A stretch of 64,000 nt of DNA from Streptomyces sp. NRRL F-5123 (GCF_000721495.1 NZ_JOHY01000001.1:1-64000); one strand, 5' to 3'; positions 51,395-60,251 are shown, counted from the first letter of the stretch. The notes: generated by a model from the letters alone, not told the origin. Made by a program: numbers and translations.

Positions 51395-51480
51395 CGCCCG
51401 CCCCGGCGGCCCGCTCCCGCCCGGCGGGCAGCTGCCTCGAGTCCGCCTGCCGTGCCGTGCACGGGAGTTAGAGTCACCCC

Positions 51481-53082
51481 ATGCCGCCTTCCACCTCGCC
51501 GGAAGCCTCCCCGGAGGCGTCCTCCGCGCCCCCGCCGTCCTCCCGTGGCTCGCTCGCGGGCGCCGGATGGGAGGACCGGGAACCGGGCACGTACCCGGAG
51601 CTGATGCCGGAGCGGGTGTCGAACCTGTCGTGGCTGAACCCGGCGACGCTGTGGAAGGCGCGCAACGGCCCGCTCGCCGCGCTGCTGGGCGATCCGACCG
51701 GGGCGCGGCGGCAGCAGTGGGTGCGCGGGCAGGTCGAGCGGGGCGCCGCGGGCGAGGACATGCTGATCGAGCGGGACGACCCCGACACCTTCTCCTTCCT
51801 CCTGCTCGGCGACACCGGCGAGGGCGACGCCCCCCAGTACGCCGTCGTCCCCGGCATGCTGAAGGCCGGGGCGGGCACCCGCTACACGGTGCTGTGCAGC
51901 GACGTGCTCTACCCGGTGGGCAGCGCCGACGAGTACGGCACGAAGTTCTTCCGGCCCTACCGCGACTACGACGCGCCGATCTACCCGATACCCGGCAACC
52001 ACGACTGGTACGACGGCCTGACCGGCTTCATGCGGGTCTTCTGCGACGCCCCCGAGCCGCCGGCCCCGCCCCGCCCGCGGTTCGGGTCGGCGGCGTGGTG
52101 GCGGTCCCTGCTGTGGCGGGCGCCCGCGGCGATCGACGAGGAGCGGCTGGCGCGGGCGCGCCGGATGCGGGACCGGCCCGCGCAGGCCGCACGGTGCCCC
52201 GGGCCGTACTGGGCCATGGACTCGGGGCCGCTGCGGATCATCGGGATCGACACCGGGCTGCTCGGCGGGATCGACCGCGAGCAGGGCGAGTGGCTCGCCC
52301 GGGTGGCACGCGGGCCCCGGCCGAAGATCCTGGTGACCGGCTCGCCCCTCTACGTCGACGGCGAACACCACCCCTGCCCCATCGAGGGCGGCGGCACGGT
52401 CGACGCGATCGTGCGCGACCCGCGGAACCACTTCGTCGCGGCGATAGGCGGCGACATCCACAACTACCAGCACTACCCGGTCGACGTGGACGGGCGGCGC
52501 ATCGAGTACGTCGTCTCCGGCGGCGGCGGGGCCTTCATGCACGCCACCCACACCATCCCCCCGGTCACCGTGGGCGGCGTGACTGAGGACCGCTTCCGCT
52601 GCTACCCGCTGCGCGCGGACTCGCTGGCCTTCTACAGCCGCCTGTACGGCCGCAGGCTGCGGCTGCGCAGGCTCTTCGACCTGACGCCGGACCAGGCCGC
52701 CGCTGTGATCGCCGCCCGGCTGGGCCTCGCCCCCGCCCGCACGGCGGCGGCCGCCGAGGTGACCGTGCGCACCCGCTTCGTGGCCGCGGTGCTCGGTGTG
52801 GCCTCCCGCCCCGGCCGCAGGCGCCGGCTGCGGCTGCCGGTGCGGCAGTTGCTGACCGGCGTGCTGTCGCCGGGCTCGGCCACCTACAGCCCGCCGTTCT
52901 TCAAGAACTTCCTGCGCCTGGACGTGACCCCCACCGAGGTCCGCGTCCGCTGCTTCGCCGCGACGGGCCTGCGCCCCCACGAGCTGGAACCCCCCGTCGA
53001 GGACGACTTCACCATCCCCCTCACCGACCCGGCGCTCCCGCACCCGCGACCGGCGGCCCCCGGCGCGGACAGCACATGCTGA
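51481..53082 (+). CDS. Metallophosphoesterase family protein
   Basis: 533 residues. Calcineurin-type metal sites are seen: FLLLGDTGEGD (first Asp), CSDVLYPVG, PIPGNHDWYDGL (GNHD), VTGSPLY and IGGDIHNYQHYP (GDxHxYxxY). Between them is an insertion of about 80 residues rich in Arg. The C-terminal 170 residues (YSRLYGRRLRLRRLFDLTPD; SPPFFKNFLRLDV) are specific to this actinobacterial subgroup. No signal peptide. Hydrolyses a phosphoester of unknown identity. The 3' end overlaps the next gene by 7 bases. Confidence 0.88.
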   Translation: MPPSTSPEASPEASSAPPPSSRGSLAGAGWEDREPGTYPELMPERVSNLSWLNPATLWKARNGPLAALLGDPTGARRQQWVRGQVERGAAGEDMLIERDDPDTFSFLLLGDTGEGDAPQYAVVPGMLKAGAGTRYTVLCSDVLYPVGSADEYGTKFFRPYRDYDAPIYPIPGNHDWYDGLTGFMRVFCDAPEPPAPPRPRFGSAAWWRSLLWRAPAAIDEERLARARRMRDRPAQAARCPGPYWAMDSGPLRIIGIDTGLLGGIDREQGEWLARVARGPRPKILVTGSPLYVDGEHHPCPIEGGGTVDAIVRDPRNHFVAAIGGDIHNYQHYPVDVDGRRIEYVVSGGGGAFMHATHTIPPVTVGGVTEDRFRCYPLRADSLAFYSRLYGRRLRLRRLFDLTPDQAAAVIAARLGLAPARTAAAAEVTVRTRFVAAVLGVASRPGRRRRLRLPVRQLLTGVLSPGSATYSPPFFKNFLRLDVTPTEVRVRCFAATGLRPHELEPPVEDDFTIPLTDPALPHPRPAAPGADSTC

Positions 53083-53627
53083 TCTGGGTGAACGGGGCGT
53101 TCGGCAGCGGCAAGACCACGCTGGTCGCCGAACTGCGCGGCCACCTGCCCGACGCCCTGGTCTTCGACCCGGAGCAGGTCGGCGGTCTGCTCACCGGGAT
53201 CGTGGACTGCCCGACGGGCAACTTCCAGGACATCCCGCTGTGGCGGCGCCAGGTGGCCGGCCTCGCGGCGGGGCTGCACCAGGAGTACGGCCGGACGGTC
53301 CTCGTCCCGATGAACCTGATGACGTCCGCTTACATGGATGAGATCTTCGGCGGCCTGCGGGACGCCGGCGTCCCCTACCGCCACTTCTGCCTGCGGGTGC
53401 CCACCGAGGTGCTCCTCCGGCGGATCGACGAGCGGCACCGCGGCGCGGACGGCGACCCCGCGCGCGTCGAGGCGGGGCGGCGCTGGTGCCGGGAGCAGAT
53501 CGAGGCCTACGCCGCCGCCCCGCCGCGACTGCCCGGGGACACCGTCGTCCTGGACGGCCTGCGCCCGCCCGCCGAGCTGGCGGCGCAGGTGCTGGCGGCG
53601 GTGCGGGGCGCGCCGGTCGCCGGGTGA
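53076..53627 (+). CDS. TmrB-like P-loop ATP-binding protein
   Basis: 183 residues, coupled to the phosphoesterase gene by a 7-base overlap. Walker A WVNGAFGSGKTTLVAEL at residues 4-20, ALVFDPEQVGGLL, and LVPMNLMTSAYMDEIFGGLR, then HFCLRVPTEVLLRRIDERH, as in TmrB (tunicamycin resistance) and related small-molecule kinases. It could phosphorylate or sequester a compound. It ends one base before the stop of the minus-strand biosynthetic operon, so a self-resistance role is tempting but speculative. Confidence 0.85.
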   Translation: MLIWVNGAFGSGKTTLVAELRGHLPDALVFDPEQVGGLLTGIVDCPTGNFQDIPLWRRQVAGLAAGLHQEYGRTVLVPMNLMTSAYMDEIFGGLRDAGVPYRHFCLRVPTEVLLRRIDERHRGADGDPARVEAGRRWCREQIEAYAAAPPRLPGDTVVLDGLRPPAELAAQVLAAVRGAPVAG

Positions 53628-54497
53628 CTACGGTGAGTCGGGCGGGACGGTGCCGACGGCCACGACGTTGCCCTCGCTGATGTAGGCGTCGGGGGAGCGC
53701 AGCGGGTGGGCGGGGTGCTCGGGGGTCAGCAGTGGGGCCCATGCCTGCTCCGGGAGGCCGCTGTCGAGTGCCTGGCGTGCGACGCTCGCCGTGGCCAGGC
53801 CGTAGAAGTGGGCGGCGGCCGGGGTGAGCGGTGCGTAGTGCTCGATCAGCAGGGTCTGCTGGCGGACGCCGGTCAGGCCCGCCCGGCGCAGCCACAGATG
53901 CAGGTCCCGGGTGCGCAGCAGCTGGTGCGCGTAGCCGGGGACCCGGGCGGCGTGCCGGAAGAAGTCGGTGAGCCGGAAGGGGTCGCCGGGGCGGAGGGTG
54001 AGGAGCGCGGCGTCGAGGTCCTTGACGGCGACGACCCCGCCCGGGCGCACCACCCGCCGGAACTCGGCCAGTGCGCGCGGCAGTTCGCCGTCGTCGAGGT
54101 ACTGGACGGTGTTGGCGCACCACACGGCGTCGAAGCTGTTGTCGGGGTAGGGCAGGTCCAGGACGTCGCCGGTCCGGACGTCGGCCGGCGGCGCGCTGCC
54201 GCCGCCCGGCAGCTCCTGCCGAACGCGGCGCCCGGCGAGCGCGGCGTTCTCCGGCGCGAGGTCGACGGCGGACAACCTGCCCTGCGGGCCGACGCGTTCG
54301 GCCAGCAGCGGCAGGAAGGTGCCGCTGCCGCACCCGGCGTCAAGCACGTGCCAGCCGCGGTGCAGCCCGGCCAGGTCCAGTGCGGTGCGGTAGGCGTCGG
54401 CGCACGCCGCGAAGTGCGCGTCCACCACGTTCCCGGTGGTGAAACCCAGCCCGGTGGAGGTGGTGTGGCCCCATGCCGCGTGGTCGTCGGTCAGCAC
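53628..54497 (-). CDS. Class I SAM-dependent methyltransferase
   Basis: 289 residues from GTG 54497, with AGGAGG 7 bases upstream. SAM motif I is GWHVLDAGCGSGTFLPLLAE near residue 50, followed by LSAVDLAPENAALAGRRV, GDVLDLPYPDNSFDAVWCAN and the post-motif RALAEFRRVVRPGGVVAVKD (UbiE/methyltransferase 11 type). It probably methylates the product of the operon. Last gene of the operon; its start overlaps the hydrolase end by 7 bases. Confidence 0.9.
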   Translation of the reverse strand: MLTDDHAAWGHTTSTGLGFTTGNVVDAHFAACADAYRTALDLAGLHRGWHVLDAGCGSGTFLPLLAERVGPQGRLSAVDLAPENAALAGRRVRQELPGGGSAPPADVRTGDVLDLPYPDNSFDAVWCANTVQYLDDGELPRALAEFRRVVRPGGVVAVKDLDAALLTLRPGDPFRLTDFFRHAARVPGYAHQLLRTRDLHLWLRRAGLTGVRQQTLLIEHYAPLTPAAAHFYGLATASVARQALDSGLPEQAWAPLLTPEHPAHPLRSPDAYISEGNVVAVGTVPPDSP

Positions 54498-55342
54498 GGC
54501 AGGTCCTCCTGGCGGACGGTGACGAGGGTGCGGTGCGCGGCGCCGGGCACGGGGACGCGGGAGGTGCCGGCGACCTCGTCGAGCAGGTCGGCGAGCAGCG
54601 CGGTCAGGGTGTGCGGGGTCTCCAGCGGCGGCAGGTGCCCGGAGGTGGGCACGACGGCCAGCCGCGCGCCGGGGAGGCAGCGCGCGGTGGCCTCCGCCTC
54701 CCCGACCGTGACGAGGGAGTCCTCCTCGCCCACCGCGACCAGCGCGGGCACCGTCAGGCCGGCCAGGTGCGGCCCGGAGTCCGGGCGTCCGGCGATCGCG
54801 CGCTGGGCCCAGGCGACGGACTCGGGCGGTGCGGCCACGCCTGCGGCCCGCAGTTCCGCCGCGACCTGCGGCCGGCGGTCCCGGGTGGTGGCGCCGAAGA
54901 GCCGGTCGGCCGCGGCCGCGGCCCAGGCGGGCGCGGCCGCGGGATCGCCCATGGCGGCCGCGAACGCCAGCCGCCCCTCGCGGGCCGCCGCGTCGTCCGC
55001 GGCGGCCCGCGAGGAGACCAGCCCGAGGCCCAGCACGCGGTCCGGCCAGCGCCGGGCGAAGGCCATGGCGACGTACCCGCCCATCGACACTCCGGCCAGC
55101 ACCGCCCGCCGCACGCCGTGGCCGTCCATGGCACGGCGCAGGTCGTCCGCGAGCAGGTCGACCGAGGGCGGTTCCGAGCCCAGCGCCCTGCCGCCGAACC
55201 CGCGCTGGTGCGGGGCGAGCACCCGGTGCCCGCGCGTCGTCAGGGCGTGCTGCTGGGCCCGCCACATCGTGGCGTCGAGCGCGAGCGCGTGCAGCAGCAC
55301 CACCGGCGGCCGGGTCCCGCCGCCGGTACGCGGCGCGGTCAT
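54491..55342 (-). CDS. Alpha/beta hydrolase
   Basis: 283 residues from ATG 55342 (ATGA overlap with the gene upstream). Nucleophile elbow GVSMGGYVAMAFARRWPDRV (Ser near 93), acid in VGEEDSLV, and the His in PTSGHLPPLETPHTLTALL. The oxyanion stretch is VVLLHALALDATMW. Resembles 3-oxoadipate enol-lactonase-type hydrolases. Could cleave or cyclise an ester in the pathway. Confidence 0.9.
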   Translation of the reverse strand: MTAPRTGGGTRPPVVLLHALALDATMWRAQQHALTTRGHRVLAPHQRGFGGRALGSEPPSVDLLADDLRRAMDGHGVRRAVLAGVSMGGYVAMAFARRWPDRVLGLGLVSSRAAADDAAAREGRLAFAAAMGDPAAAPAWAAAAADRLFGATTRDRRPQVAAELRAAGVAAPPESVAWAQRAIAGRPDSGPHLAGLTVPALVAVGEEDSLVTVGEAEATARCLPGARLAVVPTSGHLPPLETPHTLTALLADLLDEVAGTSRVPVPGAAHRTLVTVRQEDLPC

Positions 55343-56022
55343 CGGGCAAGCTCCGGGGTCGCGGTGCGGCGGGCTTCGGCGTTCTCGGCGTCCCGCACGA
55401 AGCGGGCCACGTGGTCGGGCAGCGGGGCGCCGCGGAGCCACGCCAGGGCGACAGGACCCGGCGGGAGACCCCGGACGGGAAGCACCTCGACCCCCGCGGG
55501 CACGGCCGTGGCCAGCGACTGGAAGGAGAGGTGGACGGCGTCGCCCGCGACGAGGACGTCCGCCATGGCCTGCACCGTCGTCATGGGGTGGACGCGGCGG
55601 ATCGGGCGCCCGGACGGGGCCGCGCGGGGCACCACCTCGTCCCACACCTCGGGCGGGAAGTCCGTGGGGCAGCGGAAGTCCGGGAAGTCGGCGACGTCCT
55701 CCAGGGTGATGCCGTCCCGGCGGGTCAGCGGGTGGTGCGCGCCCACCGCCACGGCCCGCGGGTCGTGCCACACCGGGCGGCTGACCTCCAGGTCGGGCGT
55801 GCGCGGCAGGTACTTGACGACCATGAGGTCCATCTGCCCGGCACGCAGCGCGGTGAAGGGGGCGTCCACCTCGAACGGGAGCCACCGCACGGAGTCCGCG
55901 GGCCATCCCGCGCCCGCCACGATCCGGTCGGCCATGGTGTGGGAGGCGTGCAGCCCGCAGCGGATCGGGGGGCGTTCGGTGCCGGGGCGGTCCGCGTGCG
56001 CGGGCGGGGCGGAGACGGTCAC
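55339..56022 (-). CDS. LysR-type ligand-binding domain without DNA-binding part
   Basis: 227 residues from GTG 56022 (GAGGAG 7 bases upstream), overlapping the unknown gene's stop (GTGA). The sequence is that of the periplasmic-binding-like effector domain of LysR regulators: PIRCGLHASHTMADRIVAGA, VDAPFTALRAGQMDLMVVKY, VWHDPRAVAVGAHHPLTRRD, and MTTVQAMADVLVAGDAVHLS. No helix-turn-helix precedes it. The tight overlaps on both sides show it is a designed operon member, not a truncation by chance. It may bind a pathway intermediate or act as an enzyme subunit. Confidence 0.72.
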   Translation of the reverse strand: MTVSAPPAHADRPGTERPPIRCGLHASHTMADRIVAGAGWPADSVRWLPFEVDAPFTALRAGQMDLMVVKYLPRTPDLEVSRPVWHDPRAVAVGAHHPLTRRDGITLEDVADFPDFRCPTDFPPEVWDEVVPRAAPSGRPIRRVHPMTTVQAMADVLVAGDAVHLSFQSLATAVPAGVEVLPVRGLPPGPVALAWLRGAPLPDHVARFVRDAENAEARRTATPELAR

Positions 56023-56831
56023 AGGCGTTCTCCTCGGGTCAGGGCGGCCCACGCGCGCAGGCGGGGCGGGGCTGAGCTGCCGTGGGCGGACGGTTCCTCG
56101 GTGTCGACGCGCAGCGCGGCGAAGTCGGCGCGCAGCCCGCCGAGCGACGGGACGTGATGCAGGGTGAGGCAGTCGCCGGGTTCGACGAGGCCGTCGAGCA
56201 CCGCCTCGACGAGCAGGTGGTGGGTGTGCACCAGCAGGCGGGGGAGCGGCGTCCGCGCCGTGGCGACGTAGAGCTGACGGCGCACCGGCGCCCGGCGGGC
56301 CGGGCGGTCGGCGTCGGGGACGCGCACCGGGGTCGGCGGGATCGCCGGGACCCCGCCGGAGGCACGCAGGGTCTTGAGCAGCCTGCGCAGCGGCGCGGTC
56401 GCGGCCGGCGGCGCCGGTGCGCACCACCCGACGGACCCGTCGGGAGCCAGATGGTGGAAGTCGAAGCGGCGCTGGAGGCGGCGCGGGTCACCGGCCAGGA
56501 AGACGGTACGGGTCAGCGAGCGGCGCCAGGCCGCGACGTGCTCCGCGCCGTGGCGGGACTGCAGCGACAGGCCGAACGCGCAGGCCTGGGCGATCCAGCG
56601 GGCGGGCGAGTAACTGCGCACCACCGCGACGGCCTGCGCGCCGCGCGGATCGCGCTCGTCCTCCTCGGCGAGGGCGTCCCCGGCGCGGAGCAGCCGCTCC
56701 AGATCCGCGTCCGCGCCGTCCAGCAGGTCCGGGCGGGCCCGGTGCAGCCGGGCCGCGGCCGCGCGCCGCAGCTCCTCCTGGCCGAGGGCGCCGGCCGCCT
56801 CCGCCGTTCCGGCCGTTCCCGCCGCGGTCAC
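56019..56831 (-). CDS. Conserved-type protein of unknown function in the biosynthetic operon
   Basis: 270 residues from GTG 56831, with GGGAGG 7 bases upstream and a GTGA overlap with the previous gene. Helical N-terminus (LGQEELRRAAAARLHRARPD), then VVRSYSPARWIAQACAFGLS, WRRSLTRTVFLAGDPRRLQR RFDFHHLAPDG, APVRRQLYVATARTPLPRLL and VHTHHLLVEAVLDGLVEPGD. No recognised catalytic motif, though the DFHHLAPDG and HTHHLL His groups are notable. I do not recognise the family with certainty. Function unknown. Confidence 0.75.
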   Translation of the reverse strand: MTAAGTAGTAEAAGALGQEELRRAAAARLHRARPDLLDGADADLERLLRAGDALAEEDERDPRGAQAVAVVRSYSPARWIAQACAFGLSLQSRHGAEHVAAWRRSLTRTVFLAGDPRRLQRRFDFHHLAPDGSVGWCAPAPPAATAPLRRLLKTLRASGGVPAIPPTPVRVPDADRPARRAPVRRQLYVATARTPLPRLLVHTHHLLVEAVLDGLVEPGDCLTLHHVPSLGGLRADFAALRVDTEEPSAHGSSAPPRLRAWAALTRGERL

Positions 56832-58000
56832 AGGAACACCTCCCGCAGGGTGTCCGGGGGCAGCCGGATGGGGCGCCGGCCCAGCAGGCCGGACGTGAGC
56901 CGGTAGGCGTCGACGTACGCGTGGCCGCGCCGGTGACGGCCGATCAGCTCGGCGGCCTGGGTGCCGGGGGCCTCGCCGGCGTCCAGGATGCGGCGGGCCC
57001 GCCGGACCTGCTGGACGAGGAGCTCGGCGCGGAAGGACTCCCGCTGCCCCGCCCCGAGGCAGGCCAGGAAGTACAGCCGGGCCCCGAGGGCGACGGCGGC
57101 GCGGTCGTGGCCGGCCAGCAGGGCGTCCAGCAGCGCCCCGGCGTGCAGGCCGTTCCAGCCGCCCTCGCGGGCCGAGCGGATCTGCCCGTCGATCGGCACC
57201 CGTCCCACCGGCACCCGGTGCACCGCGGGGCCGCGCGCCTGCAGCACGCGCTGGAGGAGCTGGTAGTCCGCGTCCAGATCCGGGTCGTACAGCAGCACGA
57301 TCTCGTCGTGCCGGGCGGCCAGCGGGAGCAGGTCGCGCAGGGCGCACGCCAGGTAGTTGGGCTGCCCTTCGGCGGTCACGATCTGCCGCAGCGGCAGGCC
57401 CTGCGCCGTCAGGTCGAGGTAGACCGGCCCGCCCATGGGGCGCTGGTCGAGGCACAGCCCGTCGGCGGCGAGGAGTTCGAGGGCGTCGTGCAGGGCGAGG
57501 CCGGGCGGCTGGTGGGCCGTCAGGCCCGGGTCGTGCATGCCCAGCCGGGCGTAGTGCCGCTGCCACAGTTCCAGCACCCGAAGCGCCGCCGGGTGCGTCC
57601 AGCCCTGGTGCTCGACGGCGTCGGCGTAGGGGCGCAGAGCCGCGGCCGGGGCGCGCCGCCCCTCCTGTCGGAAGCGCACGTACAGCGCGCCGATGCCCTC
57701 CTCGTCCATGGCGCCGAAGTCGGCGTCCCCCACCGCGCGGTCGAGGAACTCCCAGAAGCCCAGGGTCTGTTCGGTGGGGTGGTAGGCGGTGTGGCTGTAG
57801 CGGAGCGCGGTGTCGGCCACCTGGCCCGTCGCCCGGTACATCACGTCCGCCCACAGCAGGCCCTTCAGGTGCGAGGGCGTGAGCGGCTTGGACGGCGTGA
57901 CGGTCACCGGGGCGATGAGCACGCGCGGCCGCCGAGGGGCCGCCGCGGCAGCGGTGACGGGAGCGGACGCGGGCTCCGCGGGAGTGGTGAGCGCCGTCAT
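56828..58000 (-). CDS. Degenerate class I aminoacyl-tRNA synthetase-like protein
   Basis: 390 residues from ATG 58000 (ATGA overlap with the monooxygenase). The N-terminal motif VTVTPSKPLTPSHLKGLLWA DVMYRATG aligns with the HIGH region of class I synthetases (xPNGxLHLGHLxGxxxADVxxRxxR). The middle PVYLDLTAQGLPLRQIVTAE, GQPNYLACALRDLLPL resembles the ArgRS/MetRS stretch after the insertion. PIDGQIRSAREGGWNG sits where KMSKS would be. Both catalytic signatures are altered and there is no anticodon-binding domain, so it is unlikely to charge tRNA normally. It could activate an acid as adenylate or bind tRNA/ATP in the pathway. The similarity is from pattern reading only. Confidence 0.55.
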   Translation of the reverse strand: MTALTTPAEPASAPVTAAAAAPRRPRVLIAPVTVTPSKPLTPSHLKGLLWADVMYRATGQVADTALRYSHTAYHPTEQTLGFWEFLDRAVGDADFGAMDEEGIGALYVRFRQEGRRAPAAALRPYADAVEHQGWTHPAALRVLELWQRHYARLGMHDPGLTAHQPPGLALHDALELLAADGLCLDQRPMGGPVYLDLTAQGLPLRQIVTAEGQPNYLACALRDLLPLAARHDEIVLLYDPDLDADYQLLQRVLQARGPAVHRVPVGRVPIDGQIRSAREGGWNGLHAGALLDALLAGHDRAAVALGARLYFLACLGAGQRESFRAELLVQQVRRARRILDAGEAPGTQAAELIGRHRRGHAYVDAYRLTSGLLGRRPIRLPPDTLREVFL

Positions 58001-59343
58001 GTCCGGGCTCCCGCCGGGGGCCGCTCCCGGCTGCTGAGCGCGGCCCGTACCCGCGCGGCCAGGGCGTCCGCGGCGAACGCCTGCTGCGGGGTGTCGAGGC
58101 TCATGAGCGTACGGGTCAGGGTCCGCCACACCGTGCCGTCCACCGCCGCTGCCGCCGCCAGTTCGCCCGCGGTCACGCCGGGCAGCCCGAACGCGGGCGA
58201 GCCGGCGGCCGGGGTCCCGGCGGTCCAGGCGGCGGTGCGCGACCGGTCGGCGGCGGCCGCGTGCTCGAACCACGGGCGCAGCGTGGTCTCGGCCAGCCGC
58301 CCGGCGGCGGCGCGCTGCGCGGCGTCCACCGCGGGGTGCGCGTCCAGCAGGCCCGCCAGCGCGAAGGCGTGGGAGAACGCCAGCGACATGCCGCGCCCGA
58401 AGATCGGGTCGGTGACCGCCGCCGCGTCGCCCACCGGGTAGAGCCCGGCCACCGGCGGGTGGACGGCCGCGGCGCGGAGCACGTTCGGCGGGCAGGTGAG
58501 CGCGTGCACGGGGGAGACCGGCTCGGCGGCGCCGGGCGCGAGCCACGGGCCCAGGAAGGGGCTCGCGGCCGCCGCCCGGGTGAAGTCCTCGGCGTCGCGC
58601 AGCCGTCCCAGGGTGCGGTCGGCGGGGAGGGTGCCCAGCGCGACGGTGAAGGTCGCCCCGTCGCCGAGGTGCAGGACCGCGGCGTAGCCGTCCCAGATCC
58701 CCCCGGCGGCGTTGCCGCGGTTGAGCGGGCCGGGCAGCCGCGCGGAGTTGCGGCGGTACAGCCGGGAGAAGCTGGTGATCGCCGAGCGCTCGACCCGGTC
58801 CGCAGGCAGCGGGATCCCGGCGGCCGCCAGCCAGCCGCGGGCGGCGCCCCTGCGGCCGGTGGCGTCGACGACCAGGTCGGCCCGCACCTCCTCGCCGCCC
58901 AGCCGCACCCCGCGCACCCGCTCCCCGTCCACCACCACGCCGGTGACCGGGCGGCCGTGCCGGACGCGGACGCCCGGCCGCGCCGTGACGTGCCGGTACA
59001 GGACCTGTTCGAAGACGGTCCGGCGGCAGGCCAGGCCGATCAGGTCCGGGTCGGCGACCGGCGGGCCGCCGCGCGGGGCGGCCGCGTTGAGGTCCAGGAG
59101 CGTGGCGCCCGCCGCCAGCAGCTCGTGCAGCAGCTCGGGGACCCGGTCCCGCAGCAGGCAGGTGCCGAGCGAGGTGAAGGTGTGCGCGTGCAGGGCCTGC
59201 GGTACGGCCGCGCGCCGCCATTCGCCCGGTTCCTTCGGCGGCGGTGGTGCCGCCTCCAGGACGTCGACCCGGTGCCCCCTGGCGGCGAGCGCGAGCGCGG
59301 CGGCCAGCCCCGCGACGCTTCCTCCGGCCACGACGACGCGCAT
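57997..59343 (-). CDS. FAD-dependent monooxygenase
   Basis: 448 residues from ATG 59343 (TGATG overlap). FAD motif RVVVAGGSVAGLAAALALAA at residues 2-21 and the second FAD motif GLYPVGDAAAVTDPIFGRGM, then SLAFSHAFALAGLLDA, as in the aromatic hydroxylase/halogenase-like group. The DG motif ADLVVDATGRRG is present. The Lys and WxWxIP of flavin halogenases are not seen, so hydroxylation or epoxidation is more likely than halogenation. Confidence 0.9.
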   Translation of the reverse strand: MRVVVAGGSVAGLAAALALAARGHRVDVLEAAPPPPKEPGEWRRAAVPQALHAHTFTSLGTCLLRDRVPELLHELLAAGATLLDLNAAAPRGGPPVADPDLIGLACRRTVFEQVLYRHVTARPGVRVRHGRPVTGVVVDGERVRGVRLGGEEVRADLVVDATGRRGAARGWLAAAGIPLPADRVERSAITSFSRLYRRNSARLPGPLNRGNAAGGIWDGYAAVLHLGDGATFTVALGTLPADRTLGRLRDAEDFTRAAAASPFLGPWLAPGAAEPVSPVHALTCPPNVLRAAAVHPPVAGLYPVGDAAAVTDPIFGRGMSLAFSHAFALAGLLDAHPAVDAAQRAAAGRLAETTLRPWFEHAAAADRSRTAAWTAGTPAAGSPAFGLPGVTAGELAAAAAVDGTVWRTLTRTLMSLDTPQQAFAADALAARVRAALSSRERPPAGART

Positions 59344-60251
59344 CAGCGTTTCGCACCGTGGACGAAGAACACCCGGCGGACCGGCCCGGCGGCGCGCGGC
59401 GGCACCGGGTCGGGCCAGCGGCCGTAGTCCGCGGCGCCCTCGCCGGGCTGCGTCGCCGTCACGTCGAAGCCGTGGCGCGCGAAGAGCCCCTCGGGCTCGT
59501 CCTCGCCGAACAGCCAGGGGCAGCCCCAGCCCGCGAAGACGTCCAGCAGGCCCCGCATGTCGGGCAGCGTCAGCGCGGCGCGGTTCACGATGTCCGCGAC
59601 GATCCGGCTGCCGGGGGCCATCAGCGCGGCCACCCGGTCGAGCATCCGGTGCGCGTCCGCCTCGGGGATGTAGTAGAGCAGACCCTCCAACAGCCACACG
59701 GAGGGGGCCGCCGGGTCGTACCCGGCGGCGGTCAGCCGGCTCTCCCAGTCGGGGGAGGTCAGGTCCGCGGCCACCGCGTGGTGGTCGGTCCGGGGCGCGG
59801 CCAGGCCCGCGAGGCGCCCGCGTTTGTACGCCAGCACCGCGGGGCGGTCGACCTCGAAGTACCGGACGTCGCCCGGCCAGTCCAGCCGGTAGGCGCGCGA
59901 GTCCATCCCCGCGGGGGCGAGCACGATCTGCCGCAGGCCCTGCCGGTGCGCGGCGTCCTGGAGGAGGTCGTCGAACAGCCGGGTGCGGATCGCGTTGTAG
60001 TCCGGGGTGCTGGGCAGGGTGCGCTCCGCGTCCTGCGGGAAGGTCACCGCCCGGATCTCCGCGAGGAGTTCGGGGCCGAGGTCGCCGCAGAGCGCGGCGG
60101 CGTACGGGTCGTCGTAGATGCGGTCGGGGCGCCGGCTCTCGGCGGCGCGCAGCGCGGCGGTGAGCAGGGCGGTGCGCTCGACGGCGTCCAGCGCGGTGTC
60201 GGCGGGGGAGTGGGGGGCGTGGTCGGGGAGCCGGGTCTGCTGGTGCATCAT
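59343..60251 (-). CDS. LCMT/PPM1-type SAM-dependent methyltransferase
   Basis: 302 residues; ATG 60251 overlaps the GH3 stop (ATGA), with a second ATG at 60248. Family signatures: TALLTAALRAAESRRPDRIY DDPYAA, RTRLFDDLLQDAAHRQGLRQ IVLAPAGMDSRAYRLDWP, VRYFEVDRPAVLAYKRGRL and WLLEGLLYYIPEADAHRMLD. This leucine carboxyl methyltransferase-like family makes O-methyl groups, often on carboxylates or phenols of natural products. Likely tailors the operon product. Confidence 0.92.
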   Translation of the reverse strand: MMHQQTRLPDHAPHSPADTALDAVERTALLTAALRAAESRRPDRIYDDPYAAALCGDLGPELLAEIRAVTFPQDAERTLPSTPDYNAIRTRLFDDLLQDAAHRQGLRQIVLAPAGMDSRAYRLDWPGDVRYFEVDRPAVLAYKRGRLAGLAAPRTDHHAVAADLTSPDWESRLTAAGYDPAAPSVWLLEGLLYYIPEADAHRMLDRVAALMAPGSRIVADIVNRAALTLPDMRGLLDVFAGWGCPWLFGEDEPEGLFARHGFDVTATQPGEGAADYGRWPDPVPPRAAGPVRRVFFVHGAKR

